NCBI GenBank assembly: GCA_013339765.2
Contig: CM023454.1
Coordinates: 139,231,942-139,295,941 of the forward strand
Source: Haemaphysalis longicornis
Lineage: Eukaryota > Arthropoda > Arachnida > Ixodida > Ixodidae
Direction of reading: 5' to 3'
DNA length: 64,000 nt
Shown here piece after piece: positions 21,921 through 32,779 of this stretch. Each line of letters begins with the position of its first letter. The stretch's first letter is position 1. The translations under genes and the position numbers were made by a program. The notes below the pieces were generated by a model that was given only the letters and a program-made list of their open reading frames with translations, ran no database searches and was not told the origin of the DNA.

Positions 21921-22629
21921 CTCCGAGGCACCGCCTGCGCTGGTTCTGCTCCGGTGTGGAACGTACACGAAACCCCCATGATTTTCATCACCACATAGTT
22001 CCCTTCGGGGAGATGGTGTAATTTTTTAGGCATCTCGGCTCTCTTAGCCATCCGAAACTGTGCATCTGAGCCAGTTATACTGCCACCGGTGGCCGCTCTC
22101 ACTTGTGTCTCTTAAATCATATTTGTACCAGCCCACGTAGGTTGCCCCATCAAACCGGTCGCTCTAAGTGCGAATTGGAGTAGTCAGGCTTGAAATAGAC
22201 ACTACTATCAGCAAACAAGTTCGATATATTCGATAGGGCGTGTCACACAGGACACAAGAGACTCTGATTGCCCTTCTTCCTCTGTTGAAGACGGAGCAAC
22301 CGTATAACAAATAGAAACGGTTCGTTCTTGCATTTTTTGGAAACCGCTTGTGCCGTGTACCTTTGTTGAAACGATAGATCGTACAAGATTTTGTAGATAA
22401 AAATATAATAAAAAACTTTGTTATAATGTCATGAAGCTCCTGTAGTTTGGTGGTTGGTCTCAAGCGAAAAAACCTGAAGCAAGCTTACGGACGCTGCAAG
22501 ATTATATCACAGCGAAGTTGTGTTCGTATCACTAACGTAAACTCTAGAAGCGCGATATATATCAGGCAGAGCAATTTATTGTGTATATCTTTTGCACTCG
22601 TGAGCAGGACACCAGATCAAATCCAAACA
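21921..22629. other. No gene recognised downstream of the putative promoter
   Basis: The sequence has no ORF with a recognised domain. A small hairpin, TCCCTTCGGGGA, lies at about 22000-22011. Confidence 0.4.
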
Positions 22630-23000
22630 TGGCATTATGACCGCCATCTATCTACGTCCAGTGCAGTGCAAAAGCCTGTCCCTTAGATCTAGAAATATTT
22701 CCAGTACTTACAGCGACCAATTCATCCCCCAAAACTTCTTGATCTCTTCTGGTCATCTATCTTTCTTCCGCCCCCTACCACGCTTGCCTTGTCTTGGGAT
22801 CCAGTCTGTTACCCGTAATGCCCAATGGTTATGTTGCATTCGCCCTACATGCCCTACCCACACCCTATTCTTCTTCGTAATTTCTAATAATACGTCCTTA
22901 ACACGTGTTCAACCGTTTTAGTGTGCCTGCAAACTTTTTCCGCGAAGGTAGGTACTTTTAAAATTCAGCTGTCATACACTTCCTTCTGGGATATTAGCGA
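22630..23000 (-). mobile_element. RTE-clade LINE 3' fragment, RTE-2
   Basis: This aligns with the 3' end of RTE-1 (10575-10995) along its length. Read on the minus strand it holds the C-terminal block of the RT (GRKKDR and DEIKKF relatives) with many substitutions. It is 5'-truncated, and older than RTE-1 and RTE-3 judging by divergence. No target duplication was identified. Confidence 0.75.
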
Positions 23001-23869
23001 TTTATTGTCGCAGCGCCCACTTTAGCCTTGGTATACTTTATCACCAGCACCCTAAAAGTCCTGGTTTAGCGCTCTCTGGCTGGTAAATACGTGCAGTATT
23101 GGTTTTTTGTTGTTTTTGTGGGACATGCAGTATGTTCTGGCAGCGCGGCTATTCCAATACACACCGGTTCCTCTGGCTTCAATATCATTTTCGTCATCCC
23201 ACCCCCCGGGCGTTGCGCTTATTCGGAGAGCGTCCTACCTACGGCACTGCGCCGTTTTCAAGTTTTATGAGGGCAGGCGGTTGCACCCTACAAAGCGGAG
23301 CCATTGTGCCTAGGGAAAATAACAGTTTGGTCGGCGATGCTGTTTGCTGAAATACTGACTGAAACGTTCATTGCGTATTTTTTTTTTCGATTTTGCGATC
23401 CCATCTAATGACGCCAGCTTACACACAGGCGTCGGTGACTGTTGGCGGTCCTTATGAGATGCACCTTCACGTGTGTTTCTATTTCCTTGTATTTGCTTTG
23501 TTTTTGGACGGCGCGTGGAAGAGCTCGACCAATTTTGCTGTTGAAATGTGGCTGTGGGCGATTTGCGTGACCTACCTTGAGCTGAACAAAATGTGAAACC
23601 AGCCATACCCTATGCTGCATGTTGCCACGAGTCAAAGATGACACAGTTGTCTTCAAAGAAAAAAGTTTTTTTGGAGCGAACTTGTGCTCCCATAACTCAA
23701 AACATACGCAGACGGCAGTTCAGCAATCAACAAAACGACGTGCACAGGTGAGTGTCGGAGAAACGAATGCCGCAACGTCTCCTCTGCTGGAATTTATCTC
23801 TCGGCGCGATGGTTTCTCGAACAGTCGAATGGCATCCCGAACACGGTAAATCAAAGATCACTCTATGCC
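23001..23869. other. No gene recognised
   Basis: Several short open frames exist at 23099-23850 on both strands. None shows a domain, a signal or a neighbour that explains it. Confidence 0.4.
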
Positions 23870-24121
23870 GTGAGTTTATTACTAAGCGGTCTCCCTATCA
23901 AAGTGCATAACGCGTGCGTCGTGAAGAATGGAACATGCGCTTCACGTGTCCCATAAATAACGAAGATAACACAGCACGAGGCAGCCGGCCGGCAAAACCA
24001 AAACATAACCAAAAGCCTGCTTCTTGCCATTGGCCCCCCTATGAGAGGGCATCGATCAGATGCTAGAATAAAAGAAATTCCGACCAAACAACACAAAAGT
24101 TCGTCATCTTGCGTAGTAAAG

Positions 24122-24538
24122 TTATAGGCGAAGCCCGTGGACGACTTCGGGCCCCGTGATGAAGTCGTCCACGTTCCAGAATCGCCACCGTTCATGTTCC
24201 CAAATTGTCAATGGAGATGACGTCGCAGAAAAGTTCGCCTCGCATGATGACGTCACCTCCGCCAAATGAAGGCATCTTTGGACGTCGTCGGCGTTGGGAT
24301 AGTTGTATTCTACATGCGGAAGCAGGGCGTCAAGAATCATAGTCGGCCGTCTTGCGAAGACAATCTCAAATTCTGTCATCTGTATAGTTTCCTGAATAAC
24401 CGTATTGTACGCAAACGTGAGAAACAGATCGACTTCTTCCAAAGTCTTATGTTCAACGTCGACGTACATTGACGGCATATCGGAGAGAGTCTTGTTCAGA
24501 CGTGGTAGTCTATTCGTTTGGGGGTGGTGCGCCATCAT
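24122..24538 (-). pseudogene. Gypsy-2 integrase core end
   Basis: AHHPQTNRLPRLNKTLSDM is the third block of the catalytic core. Relatives have a Glu after the TNG motif (NGLTER); here it reads NRLPRL, so the catalytic Glu is gone. VEHKTLEEVDLFLTFAYNT and FEIVFARRPTMILDALLPH follow, typical of tick gypsy elements. The C-terminal ITGPEVVHGLRL marks the pol end. Confidence 0.75.
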
Positions 24539-25046
24539 TCTTCGGTGATCTGTTATGCTGTAGCGTCAGATTCCTTGCATAGGGTCCGCAGATACAGCCA
24601 TTCCGCAGTCCGTGATTAGTTATTCACAGGGTTCATGTGGCAGCAAAACTTGCTTTATGAATAAACTGGCGACTTTCTGTGAAGTCCTCCTTTGTTGTCT
24701 GTTCCTACGACGGTCCACTTGTTCCCGGATTAAGACGTAGGGAAAAGGCCCAGAAGGTTCATTCCAATTCGTTACAATTTCTTCGGTGGGATGGCCATCG
24801 GGTGCAGCAGCCCTGCACGTGTCGTCGGTGGTGTTTTTAGTCGCTGGCAGTCATAGAAGCTCCGGACGTAGTGGCTGACGTCTGATGTAAGCCGGGGTTG
24901 CTTGTACTTTTTAATTTTTTCCATACTGTGAGCTGTGCCGAGGTGTCCGGAAGACAGATGGTCGCGGGACGCTTACAAAATGTGGTCATGAAGGTCTGCG
25001 GGGATCAGAAGACGGTAATTTCGTCTTGTTCTTTGGCTGAAATTCT

Positions 25047-25573
25047 TCACGAGGACGCATTTCTTTTCAACGCCCTAGACACGGTGACGCTGCGTCCTTC
25101 CAAGTAGTTGATCATGAGGCGTAACTCGGGGTCAGCACGCTGCTGGGCAGCTAGATCGCCCTCCTTTACTACTCGGAAGAACGCGCTGTGTTCATCAGAC
25201 TCTTGCTGTTGTGGGTCGACGGGGTTCGGGACAAGCATTCGACGTCGGGGTGTTTTCCGCCGGATTTATAGACGATTGTAACATCGAACTCTTGCAGGCG
25301 CAAGCTCGACCGTCCAAGACAGCCAGAGGGGTCCTCCAAATTGGCGAGCCAATACTGCACAAGGTGGTCTGTCACCAGCCTACATGGTCTATCATACACG
25401 TCTGGGCGCAATTTCGACAAAGACTTAATTGAGAGGCACACTCTCTCTGAGCCTGAGCCGTTTTTCTCCTCCTTCAACAGACCACAGCTAGAATAGGCGA
25501 TTACTTTTTCGAAACCCCTTTCCTTATGAACGAAGACGGCACCCGAGCTTATATCAGCGGCGTCCCGGTGCAT
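25047..25573 (-). pseudogene. Gypsy-2 RNase H and tether to integrase
   Basis: Residues ISSGAVFVHKE, KVIAYSSCGLLKEEKN, ERVCLSIKSLSKLRPDVYDR, CRLVTDHLVQYWLANLEDPS and FDVTIVYKSGGKHPDVECLS follow the standard order of a gypsy RNase H. The first Asp position (usually TDAS) reads RDAA. The segment 25047-25238 continues with DPELRLMINYLEG, the tether found before the integrase zinc finger. A frame change separates the two parts. Confidence 0.75.
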
Positions 25574-25689
25574 TTCCGTTTCGTCGTTTTTGTAGAAATG
25601 AGCTAGGGCGGTCGAGCTTTGCAGGTGTGGTGGCAGCTCGCACTAAGCTTTTTTGGGCATTTTCCCAGCTGAAAGGGTGCTATCTTTTG

Positions 25690-26653
25690 TCAAGCGCCCG
25701 AGTTCCTCTGCAGTTGGCGACGACGCACCGGTAGTGTGTGCACAGTCCGAAAAATGTTCACCCGCCCTTCTTGTGTTTGGGTCTTGGGAAGTTCGCTATT
25801 GGTGAATCGTTTTTCCCAGTAAGGCAGGATACCCGTGGCGCTGATGACATGGCCCTCAAACTTGGGTTCTTTGTACCCTAAGAGCCACTTTTTAAGCTTC
25901 AAGGTTAGCCGCGGCGAGGGAATAGCCTCGAGTACGGACTCCAACCTTGCTAGATGTTCATCAAAAGTTGCGGTGAATACCACAACCTCGCCAAGGTATA
26001 TGAGACACGTGTGCACTTAAGGCCAGCTAGCACGGTGTCTATGTCTCTTTGAAACGTTCCTGGTCCCATGCGCAGCCCGAACGGCATCACCTTGAACTCG
26101 TAAAGCCCGTCCGGGGTTATTAATGCAGTCTTCTCTCGGTCTCTCTCATCCGCTTCGATTTGTCAGTAATCTGTGTTTAGACTCATCTATGAGAATTACT
26201 TAGTTTGAAAGAGGTGTTCTTGGGAATCGTCGATTCGTGGACGGGAGTACACATCGTTTTTGGTGATTTTGTTTAGTCGCCGTTAGTCAATGCAAAACCT
26301 AATGTGTCGTGTTACTTCTTCACGAATACGACCGGCGCAGCCCAGGGGCTTTTCGACGGCTGTATGGTGTCGTCGCTGAGCATGTCCTCTACTTGTACCC
26401 ATGTGGCTTCCCGCTCATGCGAAGACCCGCGGTACGGTGAGTGTAGGGTAGGTCGGGCTCCATCTTCGGTTATACTCGCTAGATCGCTAGAGGTTCCTGA
26501 CGTAATTTTGATTTCGACGAAAAACGCTCGCCCCAGGCGGCATAGAAAGTGTGTCCCACGACCGGCCCGTCTATGGCCGCCTTCTCGCATGTCCGGCCAG
26601 CATCCAGGTTCTGGCAACCACTGATCATACGATAAACAGCCAACATTCGGCAA
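25690..26653 (-). pseudogene. Gypsy-2 reverse transcriptase, active site changed
   Basis: The N-terminal block reads VEDMLSDDTIQPSKSPWAAP and VVFVKK (26312-26400). The central part near 26050-26300 is frameshifted. The catalytic box is at 25978-26016 as CLIYLGEVVVF where active enzymes have YLDD; both aspartates are lost (GGC GAG at 25987-25992). LESVLEAIPSPRLTLKLKK and FEGHVISATGI follow. The copy cannot encode an active RT. Confidence 0.8.
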
Positions 26654-26659
26654 TCAGCG

Positions 26660-27170
26660 CTTCTGTATTTCTCCGGCCGCCCGTGTTCAGACGCGCAAGG
26701 GCAGCTATCCGGCTGCCGGATATTCAGTCCACTTTCGGCGTCGAATGATTGAGAAAGATAACGGCCAAAGTACGGCTTTAGAACATCCGTTTTTTCTTCT
26801 TGAAGCGGTGATCAGCCGAAACACGGCAAGCGACCGGCCGAAGAATACCCGTGTTCTTGTGGCAGTTGGTGTCCGCAAGGAGACTGGCCGGACCGCGGCT
26901 GCCGCGCACTCGATCTTTCAACGTTGAACCGCGCGTCCGGCGGCAGAATATTCGTTTTGTTCGGGTGAACCGGTGTTTTAAAGGAGACCGGCCGACGTAC
27001 TGCCCCAAAATGTTTTTTTTTTTCATTTGGTTAGCGCTTCTCGGCCGAATTGCGGCAAGCAAACGGCCGCAGAATTTTTGGCAACCGGTGTAAGGTCTCA
27101 GGTTATACGTCATTCTATCGGTAAGCGGCATACAGCCGAACAACGGCACGAGTCTGGCCGCCGAGAATTC
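26660..27170. repeat. GGCCG-rich degenerate repeat block, left
   Basis: Variants of CGGCCG-AGAAT recur about every 25-110 bp: ACCGGCCGAAGAAT near 26831, TCCGGCGGCAGAAT near 26936, AACGGCCGCAGAAT near 27062 and CTGGCCGCCGAGAAT near 27152. Halves of the unit read CAGCCGAA-CACGGCA. The 14-mer AACGGCCAAAGTAC at 26760-26773 is found again at 30930-30943 in the right block. The reading frames through it look like by-products. Confidence 0.65.
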
Positions 27171-28109
27171 ATGCACAGACGTGTTTGGAAGGTGATCCGC
27201 TGGTGTAGGACCAGTTTTTCCTTGGGAGAAGAGAGAGCCCTTAGGGAGCCGAATGACGCAGACGCGTTTTTCATCCGCTCGGTGTTTCTACGTTTTAAAT
27301 TAACGAACTTCGTTTGCCAAACAGTAATGAGTCTTCTAGATGAAGGGGCAAAATGCAAGCACTCACTGGACACAACCAGGGAACCTCTTAGGCCATCGGA
27401 ATGTCATTTATTGCCCCAAGAAGACTGTGCCACACCGAGGGGTGAGCTAAGCCTCGCCAGTCAAATCTGGTACCACGCCTCACCCGCCGGCTTCGTTGAC
27501 GCATCAGCTCGAAGCTATTAGCCCCCTCAAGAAATGGACGCCATTGGAGACATCGACACGGCAGAGATGTCCGACCCGAGATAGCGGTGATTCACCAAAA
27601 TAAGTGGCTTTCTTAAAGGGCGTCGAGCAAGCGGCCATTACGCAGGAGCTCAACCGGCACCATGTCAAGGACTCCCAACAAAGAAAGGCAAGGGCGCGCA
27701 AAAGCGCACGTTTGCGGCTATTCTTCTTAAAATATTGCTGAAAAAAATAGTGTTGCATGATTTTGTTGGTTGTAAACGTACAAAAGGCTAAGCTCGAGAA
27801 TTAGTAGGCTCAGCTTCGGGCCTATGTTACTTCGGCACTATGTTACTTGATAAGATTTTATGACTGCCTATTTAGAAACAAGTGTTGTTTTAAATTTGCC
27901 ATAAAAACAGTGCCTTGTGAATGACGAAGCCCGGACGTTAATTTAGTTGGGGTGTTTGAAGGCGAGCTTAGCTACACTTGGGATATGACTCATTTGGTTA
28001 AACATAATCGCAAGCATCCTAGCAAACACGGATTTAATAAGGTTTTTTTTTGCTCAACGCAGCTTGTTGAGTTCACACACGATTTGGCTCTACAATAGGT
28101 AAGCTGAAA
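27171..28109. other. No gene recognised
   Basis: An open frame reaches from the repeat block to 27521 on the plus strand, but shows no recognisable domain. The rest is AT-rich. Confidence 0.4.
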
Positions 28110-29237
28110 GTAGTTGACTGGAATTTTTCGTACTGCAAAAAAGCATTTCACGGTGTTTCATATCACCTTCTTCTTAGTATATTACGGGCTATGAACTGAA
28201 ATAATCGGTTATTGTATGAATAGCCGAGTATATCTCTCTAAGACAGCAGTCGGTCGCTCTCAATGGTTGCTCGTCTGGATATGTTCCCGGGACCACAGGA
28301 ATTCCTCAAGGCTCAGTTGAGGGCACTCTTTTATTTCTGTTTCATATACATTTCATTACTACTGGCCACAAATCTTCCTTTAAAAGGTTCACTAATGAGT
28401 TTAAAAGACTATAGCGAATTAACGTGATTCCGAATAACTGAAGCATGATTCGAATTTAATAACATCCTGGTGTTCTGATTCAGAAAAGTCGTTGAATGTT
28501 AAAAAGTGTGTTAACGTCACCTTTACAAGAAAACCTTCATTCGAATTGAATACGTATACAGTAAATTGCACTGCTTTGAGAACGGCCTGGGAATATCAAT
28601 AACTAGGAGTTTATTTAACGAGTGGCTAGAGGTGACATAGGCACGTTCACAACATAAAAGTTACAGCTGCACGTGTTCTGACTTTCTGAGATAAAAGTTA
28701 AGCGAACCTCCATCTAACTTAAAAGAACAACCATATTTCGCTCATGTGCGCTCAATGTTGGAAACCGCATGTGTTTTCTGGGATCCCTAGACCAATGACC
28801 TGGTTGATACGCTAGAAAACAAACAGAGTAGGGCAGTGATATTTGTGTTAGATAATTGCCGCTGTAAACTTAGCATGAGGGAAAGTAAAAAAACCTAAAT
28901 GGTAAGACAGGAAAGATCACAGACGAAACCTCAGGTTGAATTTTTTTCGTCATATCTATGATTCCAAAACTGGAATAGAAGTGAGAAGTAAGTCCAAGTC
29001 CCAAAGTGGAACCGCTAACTTAAAGCAACTTTTAAACTTTCCTCCAAAGGTGACGCCTTGCGCGATTCATTTGATTTTAAATCAATACAAGAGTGCAATT
29101 ATCTTCAACGTATGAGTATTTCCACTGTTTATAACGACGATTTTCAATGCGCTTTGTAGAATTATTTTTTGTTTGGTTTCATATTTGGTGCTAGTTTTAT
29201 GTATCTCCCAGCCGTAACGCATGCAAAGGCAAGCAGG
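28110..29237 (+). mobile_element. Decayed CR1-like LINE 3' part, CR1-B
   Basis: RT motifs survive in shifted frames: KAFHGVSYHLLLSILRAMN (motif A region, about 28147-28200), NGCSSGYVPGTTGIPQGSVE then LLFLF (motif B, about 28263-28345), and VDTLENKQSRAVIFVLDNC (about 28803-28860), a CR1 C-terminal block. It ends with an AAAT-repeat tail at 29238-29300. Stops are dense; this is the oldest CR1 in the window by appearance. Confidence 0.7.
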
Positions 29238-29241
29238 TATG

Positions 29242-29272
<31 letters not shown>

Positions 29273-29300
29273 AAATAAATAAATAAATAAATAAATAAAT
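29238..29300 (+). repeat. (AAAT)n tail of CR1-B
   Basis: About 15 AAAT units with one shortened unit near 29268 follow GTATG. The same tail type ends A1 and A2. Confidence 0.85.
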
Positions 29301-29425
29301 GAAAAAACTTGCAGACCCCAAGTTTGCCTCCGACGGGTTGAGATCCTAACACATTGAAACTTCACCAATTAAATATTTATTGTTTTATTCGTTGCACTAT
29401 GCAAGGTTTGCTGTACGAATAGTAC

Positions 29426-29679
29426 AATTGATTGATTTGTTGATTGATTGTAGGGTTTAATACGCCGACGCAACGCAGGCATTGAGGCGCGCCGTAGTGG
29501 AGAGCTCCGGATTAATTCTGAGCACCTGGGGATCTTTTACGTGCGCCGAAATCTCGTACACACGGGCATTTTTGCGTTTTGCTTCCAACAAAAAGGCAGA
29601 CGCTGCGACCGGGAAACGAACCCGCGACCTTTTGCTCAGGAACGCGACGCCTTAGCCACTGAGCCACCGCGGCGGGTGT
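29426..29679 (-). mobile_element. tRNA-derived SINE, SINE-2, complete
   Basis: The minus strand has an A box (TGGCTCAGTGG, 29656-29666) and a B box (GGTTCGTTTCC within 29611-29623), the two internal parts of an RNA polymerase III promoter. The body and (AATC)n tail match SINE-1. Flanks GAATAGTAC (29417-29425) and GAATACTAC (29680-29688) look like an 8/9 target duplication. This copy shows the full head that SINE-1 lacks. Confidence 0.85.
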
Positions 29680-29688
29680 GAATACTAC

Positions 29689-30639
29689 CGTTGCTATGTA
29701 TTGGCTTGAAACAATTTATGAAACTCTTGTCTTAAGCCTTTCCTTGCGTGAACCTTGAGGGATAAAACTTCGGGCAACTGAAGCAGGGCGTCATTCGCAA
29801 TGCGTCGAGAATTTTTTTAACGTAGTACGACATGAGAGGACAATTAGGTTCTTTTGAACATTTAGGTGGTGTGCACGTAACTCAGAAAAACAACATAAAA
29901 AATAGATTGAAAATGAAAGCACTGTCTCGATCTCTCGTATGATCAGACCTTTGAAAGATCACCAGAAAAGTTGATCGAGTGAAAAATTTCTTTGCAAGAA
30001 AAATGGTTAAATGCTGGACATTACTTTTTGTATGAAGGAAAATATATTGAATGCTCCTGAGTGTTTCCTGGAGTACCAAAACGCTTCGTTAAGGCATTCG
30101 CGTCGTTTTTTATACAACAAAACTTGTCAAGCAGCTGTTGTAAAAATAGTTGAATTATTCAGAGCATGAAAGTGTTCAGAAAGATTGCCCTAAGAGAATT
30201 TGGCTAAAAGCGGCACTATCTTCTTTGTGAAATTCTACCCAATAAAGTATGCGTCTTCCGCTCTCCCCTCCTCATTCCCCGTTTATCACAGGTAAGTCTC
30301 CCCGCAGAAGATATCAGGACGCGGACAATACATCTATTCCAGCTCTGTAAAGCATTGAATATTTTCCGTATTCTGTGGTAAAAGAGGCACAGCAAATAAA
30401 GGAACGACCATTTGTGAGCACTGTTGAATAAATGAATTTTGATGTCAACTGACGCTGATAATTAAGCAAGGCTGCGCTGAAGGATGAACGCTGGTGGTTG
30501 CGGGCGGGCTAACTTTGATGTGGGTGCAGCAGACCCAAAATGCTGAGTTTCTGCTGCTGCACAGCGCTACTAAGTCATCTGCTTGCGCTTCATGCAGTGG
30601 TCGTCCACAAGGCCTCAGTACAGTTAACGTACTTTAGCT
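29689..30639. other. No gene recognised
   Basis: AT-rich sequence has a few stray open frames and no motif. Confidence 0.45.
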
Positions 30640-30957
30640 GAACTCCAATGCCGGTAGCACGGCCGAATTTCTGACAGCTTTACTCCGGCTGGAGTCCGGT
30701 GACCGCATTTCGGCTGTCTTTCGGTGGCCGTACATCGGCCGCTCACCGGTGGCTTTGGAATGGCCGGTGCCCTACGGCTGGAATTCCGACCCTATCAACG
30801 TAAGCCGGCCGACTGGCAGTCAGACAGTGGCCTTTGGACCGCAATGGGATTACGGCCGCATACGGCCAAAAGGCCCACATTTGGACCCGGGCCGAACACG
30901 CGTGCTGGAAAAAAGCCGTACTGAAAATCAACGGCCAAAGTACACCAGCTGGAGTTA
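30640..30957. repeat. GGCCG-rich degenerate repeat block, right
   Basis: GGCCG, CCGGC and CGGCC recur every 15-30 bp, for example CACGGCCGAATTT near 30660 and ACGGCCGCATACGGCCAAA at 30852-30870. The 14-mer at 30930-30943 equals the one at 26760 in the left block, in the same orientation. The block ends where gypsy coding sequence (Gypsy-3) begins. Confidence 0.65.
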
Positions 30958-31985
30958 GACCGAACAGTCCTGTGCTGCCTGGGGCTGTAACGACGCAGGA
31001 AAGGCCATAATTTGTTCCGTTCTTGTTGCAGTAGCGGCGGCTTCACGTCGGAAAGATACAGAACCTATAAAGTATCTTCGGGTGCGCGCTCAAAGTCGGC
31101 GACTGCGATAACGTCGCTTGCTTCTAGCATTTCTTCGGGGAACGCAATTTCAGAGACCTCGTTTAAATTCTGGTACTACTCGGTGAAATTAGTGGCCGAA
31201 ACATGGGATTGCCACTGCTGAAGGCATGCAAGGCCTCTTGCAACAGACACCGCGGTAAAGAAGCAATCTTTGGTCACTCTCTAAGATAGCGTCGACGCCA
31301 GGAGCAGCATCTTCGCAGTAGACGGTGATCACCAAGCATGAGGTGGTTGAGTGACATGATCATCGGCGATCCTTCCAGCAGCACCGTGTGCAGCGTTGGG
31401 TTCCGGCGCCATAGATTGATCGGAGGAAACAATTACCTACTTCTCCTGCAGATGAATTATTGCGGTGTTGTCCATGAAAAAGCCAATTCAAAGAATTATG
31501 TCCCGGGAGCAGTAGCTCAGATGACGAACGTGACACCGTACGAGGTGCCGTCTAATGTGACGCCTGGTGCACACATTTCACTTGGCGTTACGAAAAGTCC
31601 TCCTGTTTTGCGCATGTGTGGACCGTCCCATCTGGTCGTAACTTTCTTCAGCTAAAACGCCAATCATGCGCACAGAACTGAGTAGTCGGCGCCAGTGTCT
31701 ATTAGGGTGACTATATCAAAGGCGTCGATGGGCACCTTTACATCGGACGACGCCTTACTTGAATTCAAGGTTATTCAGCGCGTCTTATCTGAGCTTGTAC
31801 TTGCTGATGGGGGGGAACTATTAGTCGTCGTTGTCCTCGGCTTTTCACCAGCAGGACCGGACATGTGTGGTTCGCGTAGCACTGTTGGGCGGTCGTCGTG
31901 TTCGGGAGTCACGTCAGGGTTAGCTGAGAGCGTCCGTCTGAGCGTACGGTGTTCGGTGGGTCCTTGCGTCGTTGGAGGGTTCCCA
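30958..31985 (-). pseudogene. Gypsy-3: gag end, aspartic protease and pre-RT spacer
   Basis: On the minus strand the protease active site LIDTGADYS is intact at about 31688-31714. The domain ends with a CSRDIIL box near 31500. A spacer of about 150 residues follows with IAPEP-like and SDVIAVADFE sequence, then PLLQQERNKLWPFLRRYS at about 30980-31045. This is the standard order protease then pre-RT of a tick gypsy. It stops at the right GGCCG block. Gypsy-2 on the other side carries the next domains, RT onward. In-frame stops make it a pseudogene. Confidence 0.7.
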
Positions 31986-32111
31986 AAAGGTGCTGGACAA
32001 GATCATGGCTAGCCGCGAGGAGCTTAGCAAGATCCACGCCCACGTTGAGGACGCGGTTCCTGACGATGAGCTGAAAGGAAGTACCACTCGACGGCTCAAT
32101 ATAACGACCAT

Positions 32112-32750
32112 ATGCTCGAGGCTCTAACTCGCCTTACGTACCGGCTCGAGGAACTCATAGTCAGCGGCACGGCGCAACCTGTCTCGTCGGCTGCAAATAG
32201 CACGCCAGAGGCCCCAACGACAGTTCCATCCCTGCTCTCTGGACCCCATCTGCCCATGCTCACCATCCAGCCCTTTCATGGAGACTGTGTAGCTGGACGC
32301 CGTTTTCGGAGCAATTCAATGGCGCAGTTCACAGCAACCAAGCTCTCACCGCTACCGAGAAGTTTTATTACCTTCGAAACTACTTGTCAGGTGAAGCAGC
32401 AGATGCCATCGTCGGGCTGCCAACAACGGAGGACTGCTATGAAAGTGCCGTCCAGCTGCCGAAGGACAAGTTCGGCGACAAGAGCCGTATTACACAGCGG
32501 CATTTTCGAAACCTCCACGAGCTTCAGCACGTGCCATCTGCATCTCATAGGAGAGAGCTGCGCAGTTTATATGCCTCCGTTCAGCTGAATATCCCGCGGC
32601 CTGAAGGTGTTGTACGTCCCAAACAGCAGCTTCTCGGCGATTCTGTACAACCTTCTGCTCGAGGTTTTGCCGGAGGGGATCGTCGCAGCGTTTCACCGAC
32701 ACGTCTGCCTCCAACAGAAATCAACGGCCATGGCATCGTCTTCTGGTGAT
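32112..32750 (+). pseudogene. BEL-1 gag, frameshifted
   Basis: One frame starts LTRLTYRLEELIVSGTAQP and LPMLTIQPFHGD (about 32256-32290), the latter diagnostic for BEL/Pao gag (LTIxPFxGD). A second frame (32384-32749) reads AADAIVGLPTTEDCYESAVQ and KDKFGDKSRITQRHF, the continuation of the same domain (often labelled DUF1759). A frameshift of one base near 32300-32380 separates them. Confidence 0.8.
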
Positions 32751-32779
32751 GCAAACGTGACGACGTGCTACCAACTGTA

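Larger units (their letters stand above)
23870..26653 (-). mobile_element. Ty3/gypsy element Gypsy-2: RT, RNase H and integrase remnants
   Basis: Minus-strand pol domains occur in order: RT (26653 to 25690), RNase H (25573 to 25169), the region before integrase (25238 to 25047), and the integrase core end (24538 to 24122). Past the integrase comes GPEVVHGLRL (24122-24160), then non-coding sequence with an AATAAA (minus; about 23877-23882) that may belong to a 3' LTR. Multiple frameshifts. Gypsy-3 at 30958-31985 could be the upstream half of the same element. Confidence 0.8.

Noticed and set aside
23393..23849. Short frames that might be host exons
   Set aside because: No splice sites with matching frames, no domain and no neighbouring exon could be identified.
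26745..27521. Several overlapping open frames of 60-164 codons
   Set aside because: They arise from the GC-rich repeat block on both strands; no domain and no consistent frame.
29656..29666. Possible functional tRNA gene
   Set aside because: The A and B boxes belong to the head of SINE-2; the segment does not fold as a full tRNA and is followed by a SINE body and tail.
30724..30958. Pro/Gly-rich short frames that look collagen-like
   Set aside because: Three frames on two strands are open together in the GGCCG repeat, which is typical of repetitive GC-rich DNA rather than a gene.
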